Shown here: piece by piece, positions 7,966-16,948 of the stretch
How the letters are laid out: every line of letters starts with the position of its first letter
Position numbering within the stretch: the stretch's first letter is position 1
Source of the DNA: Tubiluchus corallicola
Taxonomy: Eukaryota > Priapulida > Priapulimorpha > Priapulimorphida > Tubiluchidae
DNA length: 36,731 nt
Assembly (NCBI GenBank): GCA_030141605.1
Contig: JAQGDQ010002442.1
Span: 1 to 36,731 of the forward strand
Direction of reading: 5' to 3'
Made by a program: the position numbers and the translations under genes
Notes under the pieces: generated by a model
Database searches by the model: none
What the model was told of the DNA's origin: nothing
The model's input: the letters and a program-made list of their open reading frames with translations, nothing else

Positions 7966-9194
7966 TACTTATAAAAAAAAAGGAGCACATCAATTATGGT
8001 CAACCATCCCTAAGTTCATCAAAAAGCGAAAGCAATAGGGTACTAATCATCAATGCCTTATCTGGCAACAAGATTGAAAAGTTAGAAAACGTCTCAACAG
8101 CAAGAGATACTCAAACCCTCATCAGGTTGCTCAAAAGCAAAGAAAAAGAATTAGACGTAATAGATGCAGGCACTACTATGCGGTTTTTAACAGCTTTTTT
8201 TGCAATAAAAAAAAAGCACAAAATATTAATAGGTACAAAAAGAATGTGTGAACGTCCAATAAAAATTTTGGTAGACGCTCTACAACAAATAGGCACACAA
8301 ATAGAGTACAAAGAAAAAGTGGGATTCCCCCCCATAGAAATAAAGAAGTTTGAAAAACAAACATCTAATACCATTGCCATCGCTGGCAATGTGAGCAGTC
8401 AATACATTTCTGCGCTAATGATGATAGCCCCTGTTTTACCTAATGGGTTAACAATTAAGTTATGTAACGGTATTAGTAGCCAACCATATGTTGAAATGAC
8501 AAAGACAATAATGCAGAAATTTAATGTCAATGTTTCCTTTGAAAACAACACTATTTCTATAATTCCTCAAAACTATCTTGCTCCTTCAGCTTACTCTATT
8601 GAAAATGATTGGAGTGGCGCAAGTTATTGGTTTTCCATTACATCATTATCGCAAAAAGCAGAAATATTTTTGCCAAAACTTCAACATAAATCCATACAAG
8701 GAGACAAAAAGATAGTAGAATTTATGCAAAAACTTGGTGTAACAGCTTCTTTTAAAAATCAAGGTGTCTTGCTTGCTAAAAGTAATACCATAAAAAACAA
8801 TTTGAATTTTGACTTTGAACATTGCCCTGACTTAGCTCAGACAGTAATTGTAGCCTGTGCTGCACACAACATTTCATGTAAGATAACAGGGATTCAAAGC
8901 CTAAGAATAAAAGAGACTGATAGAATAGCAGCACTACAAACAGAGCTTAATAAATTTAATTGTAGCTTAAAAGAAACGACAAAAGACACATATCAACTTT
9001 TATCTAATTTTAAAATAAAAGGGACTCCTGAAGTAGATACCTATAATGATCACAGAATGGCAATGGCTTTTGCTCCTCTCGCCACATTAAGTGATGTAGT
9101 TATCAACAATCCCAACGTTGTCAATAAATCCTATCCTAATTTTTGGAAAGATATGAAAAAGTTAGGTTTTAGTATATCCATTACAAATGGATAG
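7956..9194 (+). CDS. aroA: 3-phosphoshikimate 1-carboxyvinyltransferase (EPSP synthase)
   Basis: AroA transfers the enolpyruvyl group of PEP to shikimate 3-phosphate, the sixth step of the shikimate pathway, in the cytoplasm. At 412 residues it is slightly shorter than the E. coli enzyme. Visible motifs are SSSKSESNR at about 21-29 (substrate-binding lysine and arginine), DAGTTMRFLTA at about 69-79 (PEP loop), SSQYISALM at about 146-154, CPDLAQTV with the catalytic Asp, LRIKETDR and YNDHRMAMA near the C-terminus. The proline that follows MR in E. coli is phenylalanine here, as in other Bacteroidota AroA as far as I recall. The ATG lies inside a hairpin with the end of dapA, so the two genes are probably translationally coupled. 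It converges on the TPR gene with a 10-base gap. Confidence 0.97.
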   Translation: MQKILIKKKEHINYGQPSLSSSKSESNRVLIINALSGNKIEKLENVSTARDTQTLIRLLKSKEKELDVIDAGTTMRFLTAFFAIKKKHKILIGTKRMCERPIKILVDALQQIGTQIEYKEKVGFPPIEIKKFEKQTSNTIAIAGNVSSQYISALMMIAPVLPNGLTIKLCNGISSQPYVEMTKTIMQKFNVNVSFENNTISIIPQNYLAPSAYSIENDWSGASYWFSITSLSQKAEIFLPKLQHKSIQGDKKIVEFMQKLGVTASFKNQGVLLAKSNTIKNNLNFDFEHCPDLAQTVIVACAAHNISCKITGIQSLRIKETDRIAALQTELNKFNCSLKETTKDTYQLLSNFKIKGTPEVDTYNDHRMAMAFAPLATLSDVVINNPNVVNKSYPNFWKDMKKLGFSISITNG

Positions 9195-9204
9195 AAAAGA
9201 ATAG

Positions 9205-10356
9205 CTATCTACAATATCTTTGTATTTTAACATAAGCATCTTTGCTGCCCATATCCCCTGCCTTACTAAAATCCTCGCACGCTTTTTTCTTGTTGCCCAA
9301 ACGATATTCAACAAGCCCTCTATTAATAAAGGTTTCAGGATTTTTAGGGTCAAGCTCTATAGCTCTATTATAATCAGAAAGCGCATCTTGAAAATCTTTC
9401 ATATCATACTTTAAAACCCCTCTATTATGATACGCCGCGCCAAAGGTTGGGTCTATCTCTATGGCGCGATTAAAATCAGATAAAGCCCCAACTCTATCTT
9501 TTAAGTCTTGTTTTGCTATTCCTCTGTTATTGTAGGCACTGACTAATGTAGAGTCTATTTTTATTGCTTTGTTAAAATCAGACAAAGCATCGTATAATTT
9601 CCTTGAATTATATTTAGATATTCCAGTTTTATTATAATTTATAGCTTGAATCAATGTGTCATATGCACTTTTTTCTTTTACTTCTTTTCTTGTTCCTTCT
9701 TTTAAGTTAACAAGCAATCCCTCCTTCTTTTCTTCTTCCACTAGCATTACAGGCTCTTGTTCACCTTCTTTTTTTTTTTTCATCATAGAGTCATTTTGCA
9801 TTTTACTACTATCGTAAAACTCTGTTCTATATTGATTGCTTTGTTGCCAATAGCTAGCACTATTTGCCAACACCATATTAATATCATGCTGAATTTTTTG
9901 TTGTTGGGCATAAGTTAACTGCACTTGCCGCCTATTATTTGCCTCCATAATCATCCTTTGATTATACAAAGCCGCTCTATGTCTCTCTATTATCATTCTT
10001 GCTCTATTGATATCTTGCATTGCTCCATAAAAATCAAATAATCTATACTTTGCGATTCCCCTATTGTAATAAGCATCAGCATCAGTAGGATTTTGAATAA
10101 CTACTACTGTAAAATCATTTACTGCCCCCATGAAATTTTTCATTTCATACTTTGCTAAACCTCTATTATAGTAAACGTTGATAATTGTTGGATTAGTAGC
10201 AAGAATTTTATTGTAGAGCTTAATCGCCTTAGAATACTCCTTTGCCTTATGTAATGATAGGGCTTCTTTAAAAGAAGCATTTGCTTTATCATTTTTCTGA
10301 GCAACAACATACAACGATAATAATATGAAGAGTAATAATAATATACGCCTTTTCAT
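9205..10356 (-). CDS. secreted tetratricopeptide-repeat protein
   Basis: I choose the ATG at 10356 because it begins a clean signal peptide (MKRRILLLLFILLSLYVVAQ); the longer frame from 10401 would start upstream of the promoter at 10386-10393. The 383-residue product has two groups of TPRs. The N-terminal group is at about 25-130 (AYYNRGIAKYRLFDFYGAM). The C-terminal group is at about 240-370 (repeated NNRGIAKQDLKD, HNRGVLKYDMKD, INRGLVEYRLGN units ending in acidic-proline linkers). Between them is a charged, low-complexity linker rich in Lys and Glu. Such proteins usually act as periplasmic or surface scaffolds, and no partner can be named. It is transcribed towards aroA and divergent from ilvC. 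Confidence 0.85.
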   Translation of the reverse strand: MKRRILLLLFILLSLYVVAQKNDKANASFKEALSLHKAKEYSKAIKLYNKILATNPTIINVYYNRGLAKYEMKNFMGAVNDFTVVVIQNPTDADAYYNRGIAKYRLFDFYGAMQDINRARMIIERHRAALYNQRMIMEANNRRQVQLTYAQQQKIQHDINMVLANSASYWQQSNQYRTEFYDSSKMQNDSMMKKKKEGEQEPVMLVEEEKKEGLLVNLKEGTRKEVKEKSAYDTLIQAINYNKTGISKYNSRKLYDALSDFNKAIKIDSTLVSAYNNRGIAKQDLKDRVGALSDFNRAIEIDPTFGAAYHNRGVLKYDMKDFQDALSDYNRAIELDPKNPETFINRGLVEYRLGNKKKACEDFSKAGDMGSKDAYVKIQRYCR

Positions 10357-10385
10357 ATTTGTTCTGATGTTTTTATTATTATATC

Positions 10386-10393
10386 CAAATTTA
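10386..10393 (-). promoter_or_regulatory. -7 element of the TPR gene
   Basis: The minus strand reads TAAATTTG, an exact TAnnTTTG match 30 bases upstream of the ATG at 10356. A CAA-containing partial -33 lies somewhat too far away. Its position argues for the 10356 start. Confidence 0.45.
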
Positions 10394-10487
10394 ATGAGCA
10401 TGAATATATCTCTTACACAACATAAACGTCAAATATCATATTTTTGTCTATCTTTAAATGGACATTTTTTAATTTCAAACTTTTTTC

Positions 10488-10495
10488 TATCTTTG
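10488..10495 (+). promoter_or_regulatory. -7 element upstream of ilvC
   Basis: TATCTTTG matches the TAnnTTTG consensus exactly and would give a leader of about 50 bases before the ilvC ATG at 10552. I find no TTTG -33 element at the standard distance. No T-box, riboswitch or leader peptide was recognised in the leader. Confidence 0.45.
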
Positions 10496-10551
10496 TGTAG
10501 CAAAATAATTAAGAATATTTACTATATTATCAGTCTTAAAATAAATAGAAG

Positions 10552-11598
10552 ATGGCAAAAATAAACTTTGGTGGAACAATAGAAGATGTAGTCACACAAA
10601 AAGAAGTTCCTTTATCGAAAGCACAAGAGATTTTAAAAGAAGAAACTATTGCAATAATAGGGTATGGAGTACAGGGACCTGGGCAAGCTCTTAATTTAAA
10701 AGATAATGGGTTTAATGTAATAGTAGGGCAACGAAAACCATCCAAATCGTATCAAAACGCTATAAACGATGGATGGAAAGCAGGTGAAACCCTTTTCAGC
10801 ATAGAAGAAGCCCTTGAAAAAGGAACTATTATTATGTATTTGCTATCAGATGCAGCCCAAATTCATTTGTGGGACACAGTAAAAAAACATCTTTTCAAAG
10901 GCAAAACATTATATTTCTCTCATGGCTTTGGTGTTGCTTTCAATGAGCAAACAGGAATAATTCCTCCTAATGATATAGACACAATATTAGTAGCTCCCAA
11001 AGGGTCAGGTACAAGCTTAAGAAGGCTTTTTGTAGAAGGCAAAGGGTTAAACTCTAGCTTTGCTGTCTATCATGATGCTTCTGGCAAAGCAAGAGAAAAA
11101 GCATTAGCCCTAGGCATAGGAATAGGTTCTGGATATTTGTTTGAAACTACATTTAAAAAAGAAGCATGTAGCGACCTTACTGGCGAAAGAGGTAGCCTTA
11201 TGGGTGCAATTCAAGGACTATTTGCAGCTCAATATGACATATTACGCAAAAACGGGCACTCTCCTTCCGAAGCATTTAACGAAACAGTAGAAGAATTGAC
11301 GCAAAGTTTAATGCCTTTGGTGGCAGAAAATGGCATGGATTGGATGTATGCTAATTGCTCTACTACTGCACAAAGAGGCGCATTGGATTGGTGGAAAAAA
11401 TTTAGAGATGCTATTTCTCCTGTTATGACTGAGCTATACGAAAGCGTAAAATCAGGTAATGAAGCAAGAATTTCTATTTCAAAAAATAGCGCACCAAATT
11501 ACAGAGAAAAACTTGAAAAAGAGTTAGAAGAGTTAAAAGAATCGGAAATATGGAAAGCAGGTGTAGAAGTAAGGAAATTAAGACCGAATGAGAATTAA
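10552..11598 (+). CDS. ilvC: ketol-acid reductoisomerase
   Basis: IlvC isomerises and reduces acetolactate or acetohydroxybutyrate with NADPH and Mg2+, the second common step of valine, leucine and isoleucine synthesis. The 348-residue product is the compact class I type usual in Bacteroidota. The Rossmann motif GYGVQGPGQ is at 37-45, followed by the NADPH-selecting loop GQRKPSKSY (59-67). H124 in SHGF and the two metal ligands D208 and E212 in DLTGERG are present. The knotted C-terminal domain contains CSTTAQRGALDWW. It stands without ilvD, ilvB/N or leu genes nearby, which is unusual; the gene 74 bases downstream is alanine dehydrogenase. Regulation cannot be read from the leader. Confidence 0.98.
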   Translation: MAKINFGGTIEDVVTQKEVPLSKAQEILKEETIAIIGYGVQGPGQALNLKDNGFNVIVGQRKPSKSYQNAINDGWKAGETLFSIEEALEKGTIIMYLLSDAAQIHLWDTVKKHLFKGKTLYFSHGFGVAFNEQTGIIPPNDIDTILVAPKGSGTSLRRLFVEGKGLNSSFAVYHDASGKAREKALALGIGIGSGYLFETTFKKEACSDLTGERGSLMGAIQGLFAAQYDILRKNGHSPSEAFNETVEELTQSLMPLVAENGMDWMYANCSTTAQRGALDWWKKFRDAISPVMTELYESVKSGNEARISISKNSAPNYREKLEKELEELKESEIWKAGVEVRKLRPNEN

Positions 11599-11672
11599 TA
11601 TTTAAATAAAAACTACTATATTAGAATCAACATTTTTTTGTTATTTACTAACACTATTTAACCCATAAAGCT

Positions 11673-12770
11673 ATGAAAGTTGGCGTTCCAAAAGAAATTA
11701 AAAAAAGTGAAAATAGGGTTTCTTTAAACCCTGCCAGTGTACAAGAACTAAAAAAGCACAAGCATGAAGTGTATGTGCAAGCAACAGCAGGAAACAATAG
11801 CGGTTTCAGCGATGAAGAATACATTCAAGCAGGGGCAAAAATTGTTTCTTCTGCAAAAGAAGTTTACGACCGTGCTCAAATGATAGTAAAAGTAAAAGAG
11901 CCCATTGCCGAAGAGTATGCCTACTACAACGAAAATCATACAGTATTTACATATTTTCATTTTGCATCATCAAAAGAACTTACTGATGCAATGGTAAAAA
12001 GCAAGGCTGTATGCATTGCCTATGAAACAGTAGAGAAGCAAAACAAAGACCTACCTCTGTTAGTCCCCATGTCTGAAGTAGCTGGTAGAATGGCTGTGCA
12101 AGAAGGGGCTAAATATTTAGAAAAATCTATGGGAGGAAGAGGTGTTCTGTTAGGTGGAGTACCCGGCGTAAACCCTGCAAATGTGTTGATTCTTGGTGGA
12201 GGAGTTGTTGGAACACAAGCCGCCAAAATGGCTGCTGGACTAGGTGCAGAGGTTATTATTATGGATATAAATTTGGCAAGATTAAGATATCTTGCAGATA
12301 TTATGCCCGCCAATGTGAAAACTATTATGGCTAATGAGTATAACATCGCCAAACTCCTTCCATTGTGCGACTTAGTTGTTGGGGCGGTGTTAATAACTGG
12401 TGCTAAAGCCCCACGGTTAATCACAAGACCTATGTTAAAAAACATGAAGCCCGGCACTGTAGTTGTTGATGTGGCTGTTGACCAAGGCGGGTGCATAGAA
12501 ACATGCAAGCCAACAAGTCACGATGCTCCTACTTATGTAATAGACGATGTTATACACTATTGCGTTGCCAACATGCCCGGTGCTGTCCCATATACTTCTA
12601 CCATAGCTCTCACTAATGCTACCCTGCCATATGTAATAGAATTGGCAAACAAAGGATGGGAAAAAGCATGTGATGAAAACCGTGAATTAGAAAAAGGGTT
12701 GAATATTGTAAAGGGAGACATTGTATATGACGCTGTGGCAAAGGCATTTGATTATGCTACAGCAAAATGA
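11673..12770 (+). CDS. ald: alanine dehydrogenase
   Basis: Ald interconverts L-alanine and pyruvate plus ammonia using NAD(H), in the cytoplasm. The 365-residue length is normal. Residues fall at the same numbers as in characterised bacterial enzymes: R15 (NRVS), K75 (KVKEP) and H96 (YFHFA) for substrate, the nucleotide-binding GGGVVG at 175-180, D198 after the second beta strand (IIMDIN), and catalytic D270 in VDVAVDQGG. VPMSEVAGRM and ANMPGAVP are further family signatures. It lies 74 bases after ilvC, so it could be co-transcribed and would link pyruvate and amino-acid pools. I see no strong promoter of its own. Long antisense frames in this gene are codon shadows. Confidence 0.97.
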   Translation: MKVGVPKEIKKSENRVSLNPASVQELKKHKHEVYVQATAGNNSGFSDEEYIQAGAKIVSSAKEVYDRAQMIVKVKEPIAEEYAYYNENHTVFTYFHFASSKELTDAMVKSKAVCIAYETVEKQNKDLPLLVPMSEVAGRMAVQEGAKYLEKSMGGRGVLLGGVPGVNPANVLILGGGVVGTQAAKMAAGLGAEVIIMDINLARLRYLADIMPANVKTIMANEYNIAKLLPLCDLVVGAVLITGAKAPRLITRPMLKNMKPGTVVVDVAVDQGGCIETCKPTSHDAPTYVIDDVIHYCVANMPGAVPYTSTIALTNATLPYVIELANKGWEKACDENRELEKGLNIVKGDIVYDAVAKAFDYATAK

Positions 12771-12970
12771 TCTGCTGTTTTCGGTATTACAAAAAACAAG
12801 TAGCTATTAGCTCGCTTTCAATACCTTATTGAATAACTATATATGAGCCATTAGGGCTTATGAATATTTGTTATTGCACATTAAAAAAAATTTATCTCAT
12901 AATATATATTTTAATTCCCAATAAGTCGTTATTAAAACGTATTAGGCATTTCAGGGAATTAAAAAAATAA

Positions 12971-14227
12971 ATGAAAAAACAAAAAGTTTTATTTATCATT
13001 GGCAACGCTTATTTAAGAAGTAATGATATGCCTGATCGGCTTATACAACTTTCTCAAGCGTTATCTGCCAAAGTAGATTTACTTATTGCATGTCCAAACA
13101 CTTCTTCATTTAATGAATTGGTAGGATTGCCATTTTCCGAATTTATTTCTCCCCCAAAAGATTTAGAGTTTTTGCCTACACGAGATGAGATTCAAAATAA
13201 AATTAAAAATACCGCCTCTGCTATTGGTATTAACTACTACACAAATAATCCTTTTCTTTTAGATATTAGTAAGTACAATGCCAAAACATTCGACTTTACT
13301 AATGAAGAAGAAGTTTTATTTCAAACTCTACTGTTTATTCATCAACTAGAGAACTCTATTGATGTAAACTCTTTTGACGTTATTCATGTTCATGATTGGA
13401 TATCTTTGATTGTAGGAAGTTTTCTAAAAAAACAGTATAACAAAAAACTTATCCTCCATGCCTATTCATCAAATAACAACCACGAGCATAAAAAAATAAT
13501 AGAATTAGGAAAAAAACATATTCATACTGTTGATAGGCTAATCGCTACAAACAAAGTTGTAAAGCAACAAATCTGTAATCACTTTTCCTTTAATGAAAAC
13601 AAAGCTCTACAAATTGATTCGGGTATATGGCTTAAACTGACATATAAACAAGAGAAAATGTTTTCAGAAAAACTAATTACACTCATAGGCACTTCAACAG
13701 ATAAAGAATCTGTCCACTCCACATTAGAAATTATTTTTAATACATTTCGGCAGCACCCCAATGTAAGGTTTAATATTGTTAATTCAGATGCCGCACTGTT
13801 TAAATCTACAATAAATAGTCATAACCTCCTTCGGTGCTTAAAACCAATTATAAAATTTACAGAAATACCTATACAAAAAGACCTATTTCCGAACAAACAA
13901 ATCAATGAAAGCTTTGAAAACATATTGTCCACAACAGATATTCTTTGCGTTTTGAAAATAAATGGCTTTCACGAACAATTTGTTTTTGATGCTGTTCAAT
14001 TTGGAATACCTATCATAATGCCATCTGGCACAGAAGTAACTGAAATTTTAAAAGGAGTTCTAACATTTAAAAAATCAGACAACCGATCGGTTGTTAATCA
14101 TTTAGTAACACTGCTTACAGATAGAAAACTAAAAAAAGATGTTACAGAGCAGAATTATAAAGACTTGAACAAAATTACATGGAAAACAATAACATCTAAA
14201 ATATTGAAAGTATATAGTGAGGCTTAA
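12971..14227 (+). CDS. GT-B fold glycosyltransferase (glycogen-synthase-like), motifs eroded
   Basis: The 418-residue product has the layout of GT4/GT5 enzymes such as glycogen synthase. Its N-domain contains FDVIHVHDWISLIVG (about 136-150) and VDRLIATNKVVKQQI (about 189-203). The linker is followed by a C-domain with TTDILCVL and GFHEQFVFDAVQFGIPII (about 337-354). Important positions differ from active enzymes. The GR..KG donor-binding motif is replaced by GTSTDKES. The second Glu of the E-x7-E motif is Asp. The N-G before the linker is S-G. It may therefore be a divergent enzyme with a relaxed motif, or an inactive paralogue. It stands alone, 200 bases after ald with no recognisable promoter or RNA between, and converges on a lipoprotein gene. 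The fold is fairly sure, the activity doubtful. Confidence 0.65.
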   Translation: MKKQKVLFIIGNAYLRSNDMPDRLIQLSQALSAKVDLLIACPNTSSFNELVGLPFSEFISPPKDLEFLPTRDEIQNKIKNTASAIGINYYTNNPFLLDISKYNAKTFDFTNEEEVLFQTLLFIHQLENSIDVNSFDVIHVHDWISLIVGSFLKKQYNKKLILHAYSSNNNHEHKKIIELGKKHIHTVDRLIATNKVVKQQICNHFSFNENKALQIDSGIWLKLTYKQEKMFSEKLITLIGTSTDKESVHSTLEIIFNTFRQHPNVRFNIVNSDAALFKSTINSHNLLRCLKPIIKFTEIPIQKDLFPNKQINESFENILSTTDILCVLKINGFHEQFVFDAVQFGIPIIMPSGTEVTEILKGVLTFKKSDNRSVVNHLVTLLTDRKLKKDVTEQNYKDLNKITWKTITSKILKVYSEA

Positions 14228-14345
14228 AGTCCAGTAGAAACCTCAACACCATCTTGAACAGACACAAAGAAGTGTTTTTTAAGGCTCACTAGTTATTTAA
14301 CACAACAGGAAGAAGTACCCCACAAAAAAATCTTACAACTGCATA

Positions 14346-14891
14346 CTAATTCTTTTGCATTTCTTTTATTTCTTCATATCCAGGAAAAAGATTTGGACTA
14401 ATATATAGTTTCTTCATTTCCTCAACTACATTTTGTATATTATAATAAGGGAAAGTGTCTGTTTGTGCAAAATAAGTATTTAGTACTTTAGCACCAAAAG
14501 CATTATTCCCCCTAAAACTAAATGCATATGTATAAGATGCTATTTCATTTTTTTTATCACCTAAAGAGTTCTCTATAGAATCAATTTTTTTAAGTATCTT
14601 TTTATAGTTATTTACTTTTTTGATATCTGATGATGTTTTATAGAATCGTAAAGATTGCTCATACGATAAGAATTTAAAATTTTCTTTTGTAGAATTTATA
14701 TTATCATTAAATGAAATTGAGTCTATTAATTCTAATTTGACAAATTCATAACTATCAGGGTCGTTCATTTGCGGTTTTATTAGCTCTTCTATATTTTTTA
14801 CTACTATTTCTTCTCTTGTTAATTGCTTATCACTACAATATGATAATAATGATACAATAATTGTTGTCATGAATAATGTTAATTTTTTCAT
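14346..14891 (-). CDS. small lipoprotein of unknown function
   Basis: This 181-residue product starts with a lipoprotein signal peptide (MKKLTLFMTTIIVSLLSYC); the lipobox LSYC puts the lipidated cysteine at residue 19. The mature part is mostly helical and lysine/glutamate-rich. It contains QMNDPDSYEFVKLELIDSI (about 41-59), and YTYAFSFRGNNAFGAKVL (about 120-137) resembles small lipoproteins found widely in Bacteroidota. No enzymatic motif is visible. It is probably attached to the periplasmic or outer face of the envelope. It is a single gene between the GT-B gene (convergent) and recF (same strand, about 135 bases away), with a -7 element at 14980-14987. The 118-base gap on its 3' side holds only a weak hairpin (14262-14275) followed by six T residues on the plus strand. 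Confidence 0.7.
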   Translation of the reverse strand: MKKLTLFMTTIIVSLLSYCSDKQLTREEIVVKNIEELIKPQMNDPDSYEFVKLELIDSISFNDNINSTKENFKFLSYEQSLRFYKTSSDIKKVNNYKKILKKIDSIENSLGDKKNEIASYTYAFSFRGNNAFGAKVLNTYFAQTDTFPYYNIQNVVEEMKKLYISPNLFPGYEEIKEMQKN

Positions 14892-14979
14892 AATCTTAGT
14901 GTTTATGTTCTATTAAAATGAAAATAAATTTATTTTGGAGGCACCTTTTTATGGGACCTGACTGAAACTGTTTTTGGTA

Positions 14980-14987
14980 CAAAAATA
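14980..14987 (-). promoter_or_regulatory. -7 element upstream of the small lipoprotein
   Basis: The minus strand reads TATTTTTG, an exact TAnnTTTG match about 90 bases upstream of the lipoprotein ATG at 14891. There is no obvious -33 partner, so confidence is limited. Confidence 0.35.
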
Positions 14988-15025
14988 CAATAATAACTAA
15001 AAATTATAAACTATAACTACTTAAC

Positions 15026-16129
15026 TTACACAAGCTCTCCCTTTTGCAAACAATACATATCGTGTGCTATGTTATATTGCTGCAAAACATTTCGAATGCG
15101 TGTTTTATGTGTGTCTGTAATAAATATCTGTTCAAACTTCTTTTGACTTATAAGCTTCAAAAAATTCTTAATTTTGGTATCATCAAGTTTATCATAAATG
15201 TCATCAAATAGCAACAACGGCTTAAACTGCTTCTCTTGCAAAAAGATATCAAAATTTGTAATTTTCAAAGCCACCAAAAAAGTTTTCTGTTGCCCTTGTG
15301 AAGCAAATTTTTTCAAATCAAAATCATTCATCCTAAAAACAAAGGCATCTTTATGTGTCCCCACATTCGTACGTGCTGTGGCAACGTCTCTATCAAACGA
15401 TTGAAAAAAGAGATCTCTAAAATTAGAATTCAAAAAGCTTGATTGATATTCTACCACAATAGATTCTTGATGTTGTGACATGTTTTTATAATTCTCTTTA
15501 AGAAGGGGTAGATATTTTTTAATAAACTCTTTTCTTTTATTACAAATAACCTGCCCAGAAGAAAGGATGATTTCATCATAAGGAGCAAATAGGCTTTTAT
15601 CTACTACTTTTTGATTTTTTTCCAATATGTTTTTTAATAAGTTATTGCGCAATTTTAATGCATAATTATATCTCACAAGAGTGTTCAAATAAACCCTATC
15701 CAATTGGCACATAATATTATTAAAAAATTTTCTCTTCTCTTCATTACCCTCCTTGATGATAGAAACATCGTCAGGAGCAATTAATATTACAGGAAATTTT
15801 CCTACAATACTTTTCATTTTCACAACTTTCTTTTTGTCAAGCAGCACAGTTTTTCCTTTATTTAAAAAACACTGACACTGCAATGCATAAACATTCTCAT
15901 CGTGATGAAAAGAGCCGTTAATAACAAAAAAATTTTCATTTATTTTTATATTTTGAGCATCAATTGAATTAAAAGCACTTTTGGTAATACAAAGATAATG
16001 TATGGCATCAAGAAGGTTCGTTTTACCGCTGCCATTGTCGCCAACTATACAATTTACCTTGCCGAAAGAGCCTATTTTCAGCTTATTGTAGTTTTTAAAA
16101 TTTATTAAAGAAATATTTTCTATGTGCAT
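15026..16129 (-). CDS. recF: DNA replication and repair protein RecF
   Basis: RecF helps load RecA at gaps on SSB-coated DNA together with RecO and RecR. The 367-residue product has the SMC-like ABC ATPase fold. Walker A is GDNGSGKT at 30-37, the family motif APDDVSIIKEG lies at about 116-126, the ABC signature region is KFASQGQQKT, and Walker B is PLLLFDDIYDKLD. All are in the right order and the length is normal. It is divergent from the membrane-anchored TPR gene across 88 bases. That neighbour is a frequent partner of recF in Bacteroidota. It is not linked to dnaA or dnaN here. Confidence 0.97.
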   Translation of the reverse strand: MHIENISLINFKNYNKLKIGSFGKVNCIVGDNGSGKTNLLDAIHYLCITKSAFNSIDAQNIKINENFFVINGSFHHDENVYALQCQCFLNKGKTVLLDKKKVVKMKSIVGKFPVILIAPDDVSIIKEGNEEKRKFFNNIMCQLDRVYLNTLVRYNYALKLRNNLLKNILEKNQKVVDKSLFAPYDEIILSSGQVICNKRKEFIKKYLPLLKENYKNMSQHQESIVVEYQSSFLNSNFRDLFFQSFDRDVATARTNVGTHKDAFVFRMNDFDLKKFASQGQQKTFLVALKITNFDIFLQEKQFKPLLLFDDIYDKLDDTKIKNFLKLISQKKFEQIFITDTHKTRIRNVLQQYNIAHDMYCLQKGELV

Positions 16130-16145
16130 TTAATTTAATTTTTTA

Positions 16146-16153
16146 TACCTTTG
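16146..16153 (+). promoter_or_regulatory. -7 element of the TPR-menA unit
   Basis: TACCTTTG is an exact TAnnTTTG match 64 bases upstream of the ATG at 16218, within the short divergent region shared with recF. No convincing -33 TTTG is present at the expected spacing. Confidence 0.45.
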
Positions 16154-16217
16154 CATTGAGAAATTGATTATTTCATTAAATCAAATTTCGCATAAATTTT
16201 AATTTATTAATATCAAC

Positions 16218-16925
16218 ATGAAGAAAAAACAGAATAAACCTACAAAAAGCGAAGTAAATTTGTTAGAAAGTTCCGAAGCATTAGCAGAAAAACTCTCTAA
16301 AACAGAGCATTTTATCGAAAAAAATAAAAGAACATTATTGGTTTCAGGCTCTATAATAGTAGTGCTTATTGCTGCCTTTTTCTTCTACAAGTACTTTATA
16401 ATGGAGCAAGAAAGCGAGGCACAAAGAGAAATGTTTCAAGCCGTGTATTATTTTGAAGCTGACAGTTTGGATAATGCACTCAATGGCGATGGCTATAATT
16501 TAGGTTTCTTAGATATAATAGATGACTATCCGATGACCAAAAGTGCCAATTTGTCTAATTTTTATGCAGGGGTGTGTTACTTAAAGCAACAAGAGTATGA
16601 AAGTGCTATAGAACACTTATCAGATTTTTCATCAAAAGACCTACTAGTTCAAGCCAGAGCCTATTCACTAATAGGAGATGCATATATGCAATTATCGTTA
16701 TTTGAAGACGCTGTTAAGCATTATAAAAAAGCAATAAAGCACCAACCTAACTCTGTTACAACTCCTCGATATTGGGTAAAAACAGCATTAGCACATGAGC
16801 AGCTTAACGATCTTACCTCAGCTATTGAATGCTATAATGCTATCATAAGTGACTATCCAAAATCAACTGAGTATAATGATGCTAAGCGAGAAAAAGCAAG
16901 GTTAGAAGAGCTAAAAAACATTTAA
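16218..16925 (+). CDS. membrane-anchored tetratricopeptide-repeat protein
   Basis: This 235-residue product has a charged cytoplasmic N-terminus and a single transmembrane helix at about 39-60 (LLVSGSIIVVLIAAFFFYKY). It continues with at least three TPR-like helical hairpins (SNFYAGVCYLKQQEYESAI, YSLIGDAYMQLSLFEDAV, TALAHEQLNDLTSAI). The plan is that of YfgM-like ancillary proteins, which project TPRs into the periplasm and assist secretion or envelope assembly in other bacteria. In many Bacteroidota a gene of this type lies beside recF and just before ribH; here the next gene is menA, 23 bases away. The exact role is inferred from the fold only. Confidence 0.8.
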   Translation: MKKKQNKPTKSEVNLLESSEALAEKLSKTEHFIEKNKRTLLVSGSIIVVLIAAFFFYKYFIMEQESEAQREMFQAVYYFEADSLDNALNGDGYNLGFLDIIDDYPMTKSANLSNFYAGVCYLKQQEYESAIEHLSDFSSKDLLVQARAYSLIGDAYMQLSLFEDAVKHYKKAIKHQPNSVTTPRYWVKTALAHEQLNDLTSAIECYNAIISDYPKSTEYNDAKREKARLEELKNI

Positions 16926-16948
16926 TCACACTTACATATTAGTAAAAG

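Noticed and set aside
10357-10401. Longer N-terminus of the TPR protein from ATG 10401
   Set aside because: It would put 15 polar residues ahead of a perfect signal peptide and begin upstream of the likely -7 element at 10386-10393.
10325-10564. 79-codon plus-strand frame overlapping the ilvC start
   Set aside because: It covers the promoter region of the TPR gene and ilvC, overlaps the ilvC ATG and has no recognisable product.
12020-12508. 162-codon open frame on the minus strand inside ald
   Set aside because: It lies wholly within a gene with all catalytic residues; its proline/threonine-rich product is a typical antisense shadow.
14079-14094. 16-base perfect palindrome in the glycosyltransferase gene
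   Set aside because: Lies inside coding sequence, and one palindrome of this size is roughly expected by chance in a window of this length.
14302-14313. 12-base repeat shared with 5087-5098, both near the 3' ends of minus-strand accessory genes
   Set aside because: Matches of 12 bases are expected many times by chance in AT-rich DNA of this length; the flanks do not align.
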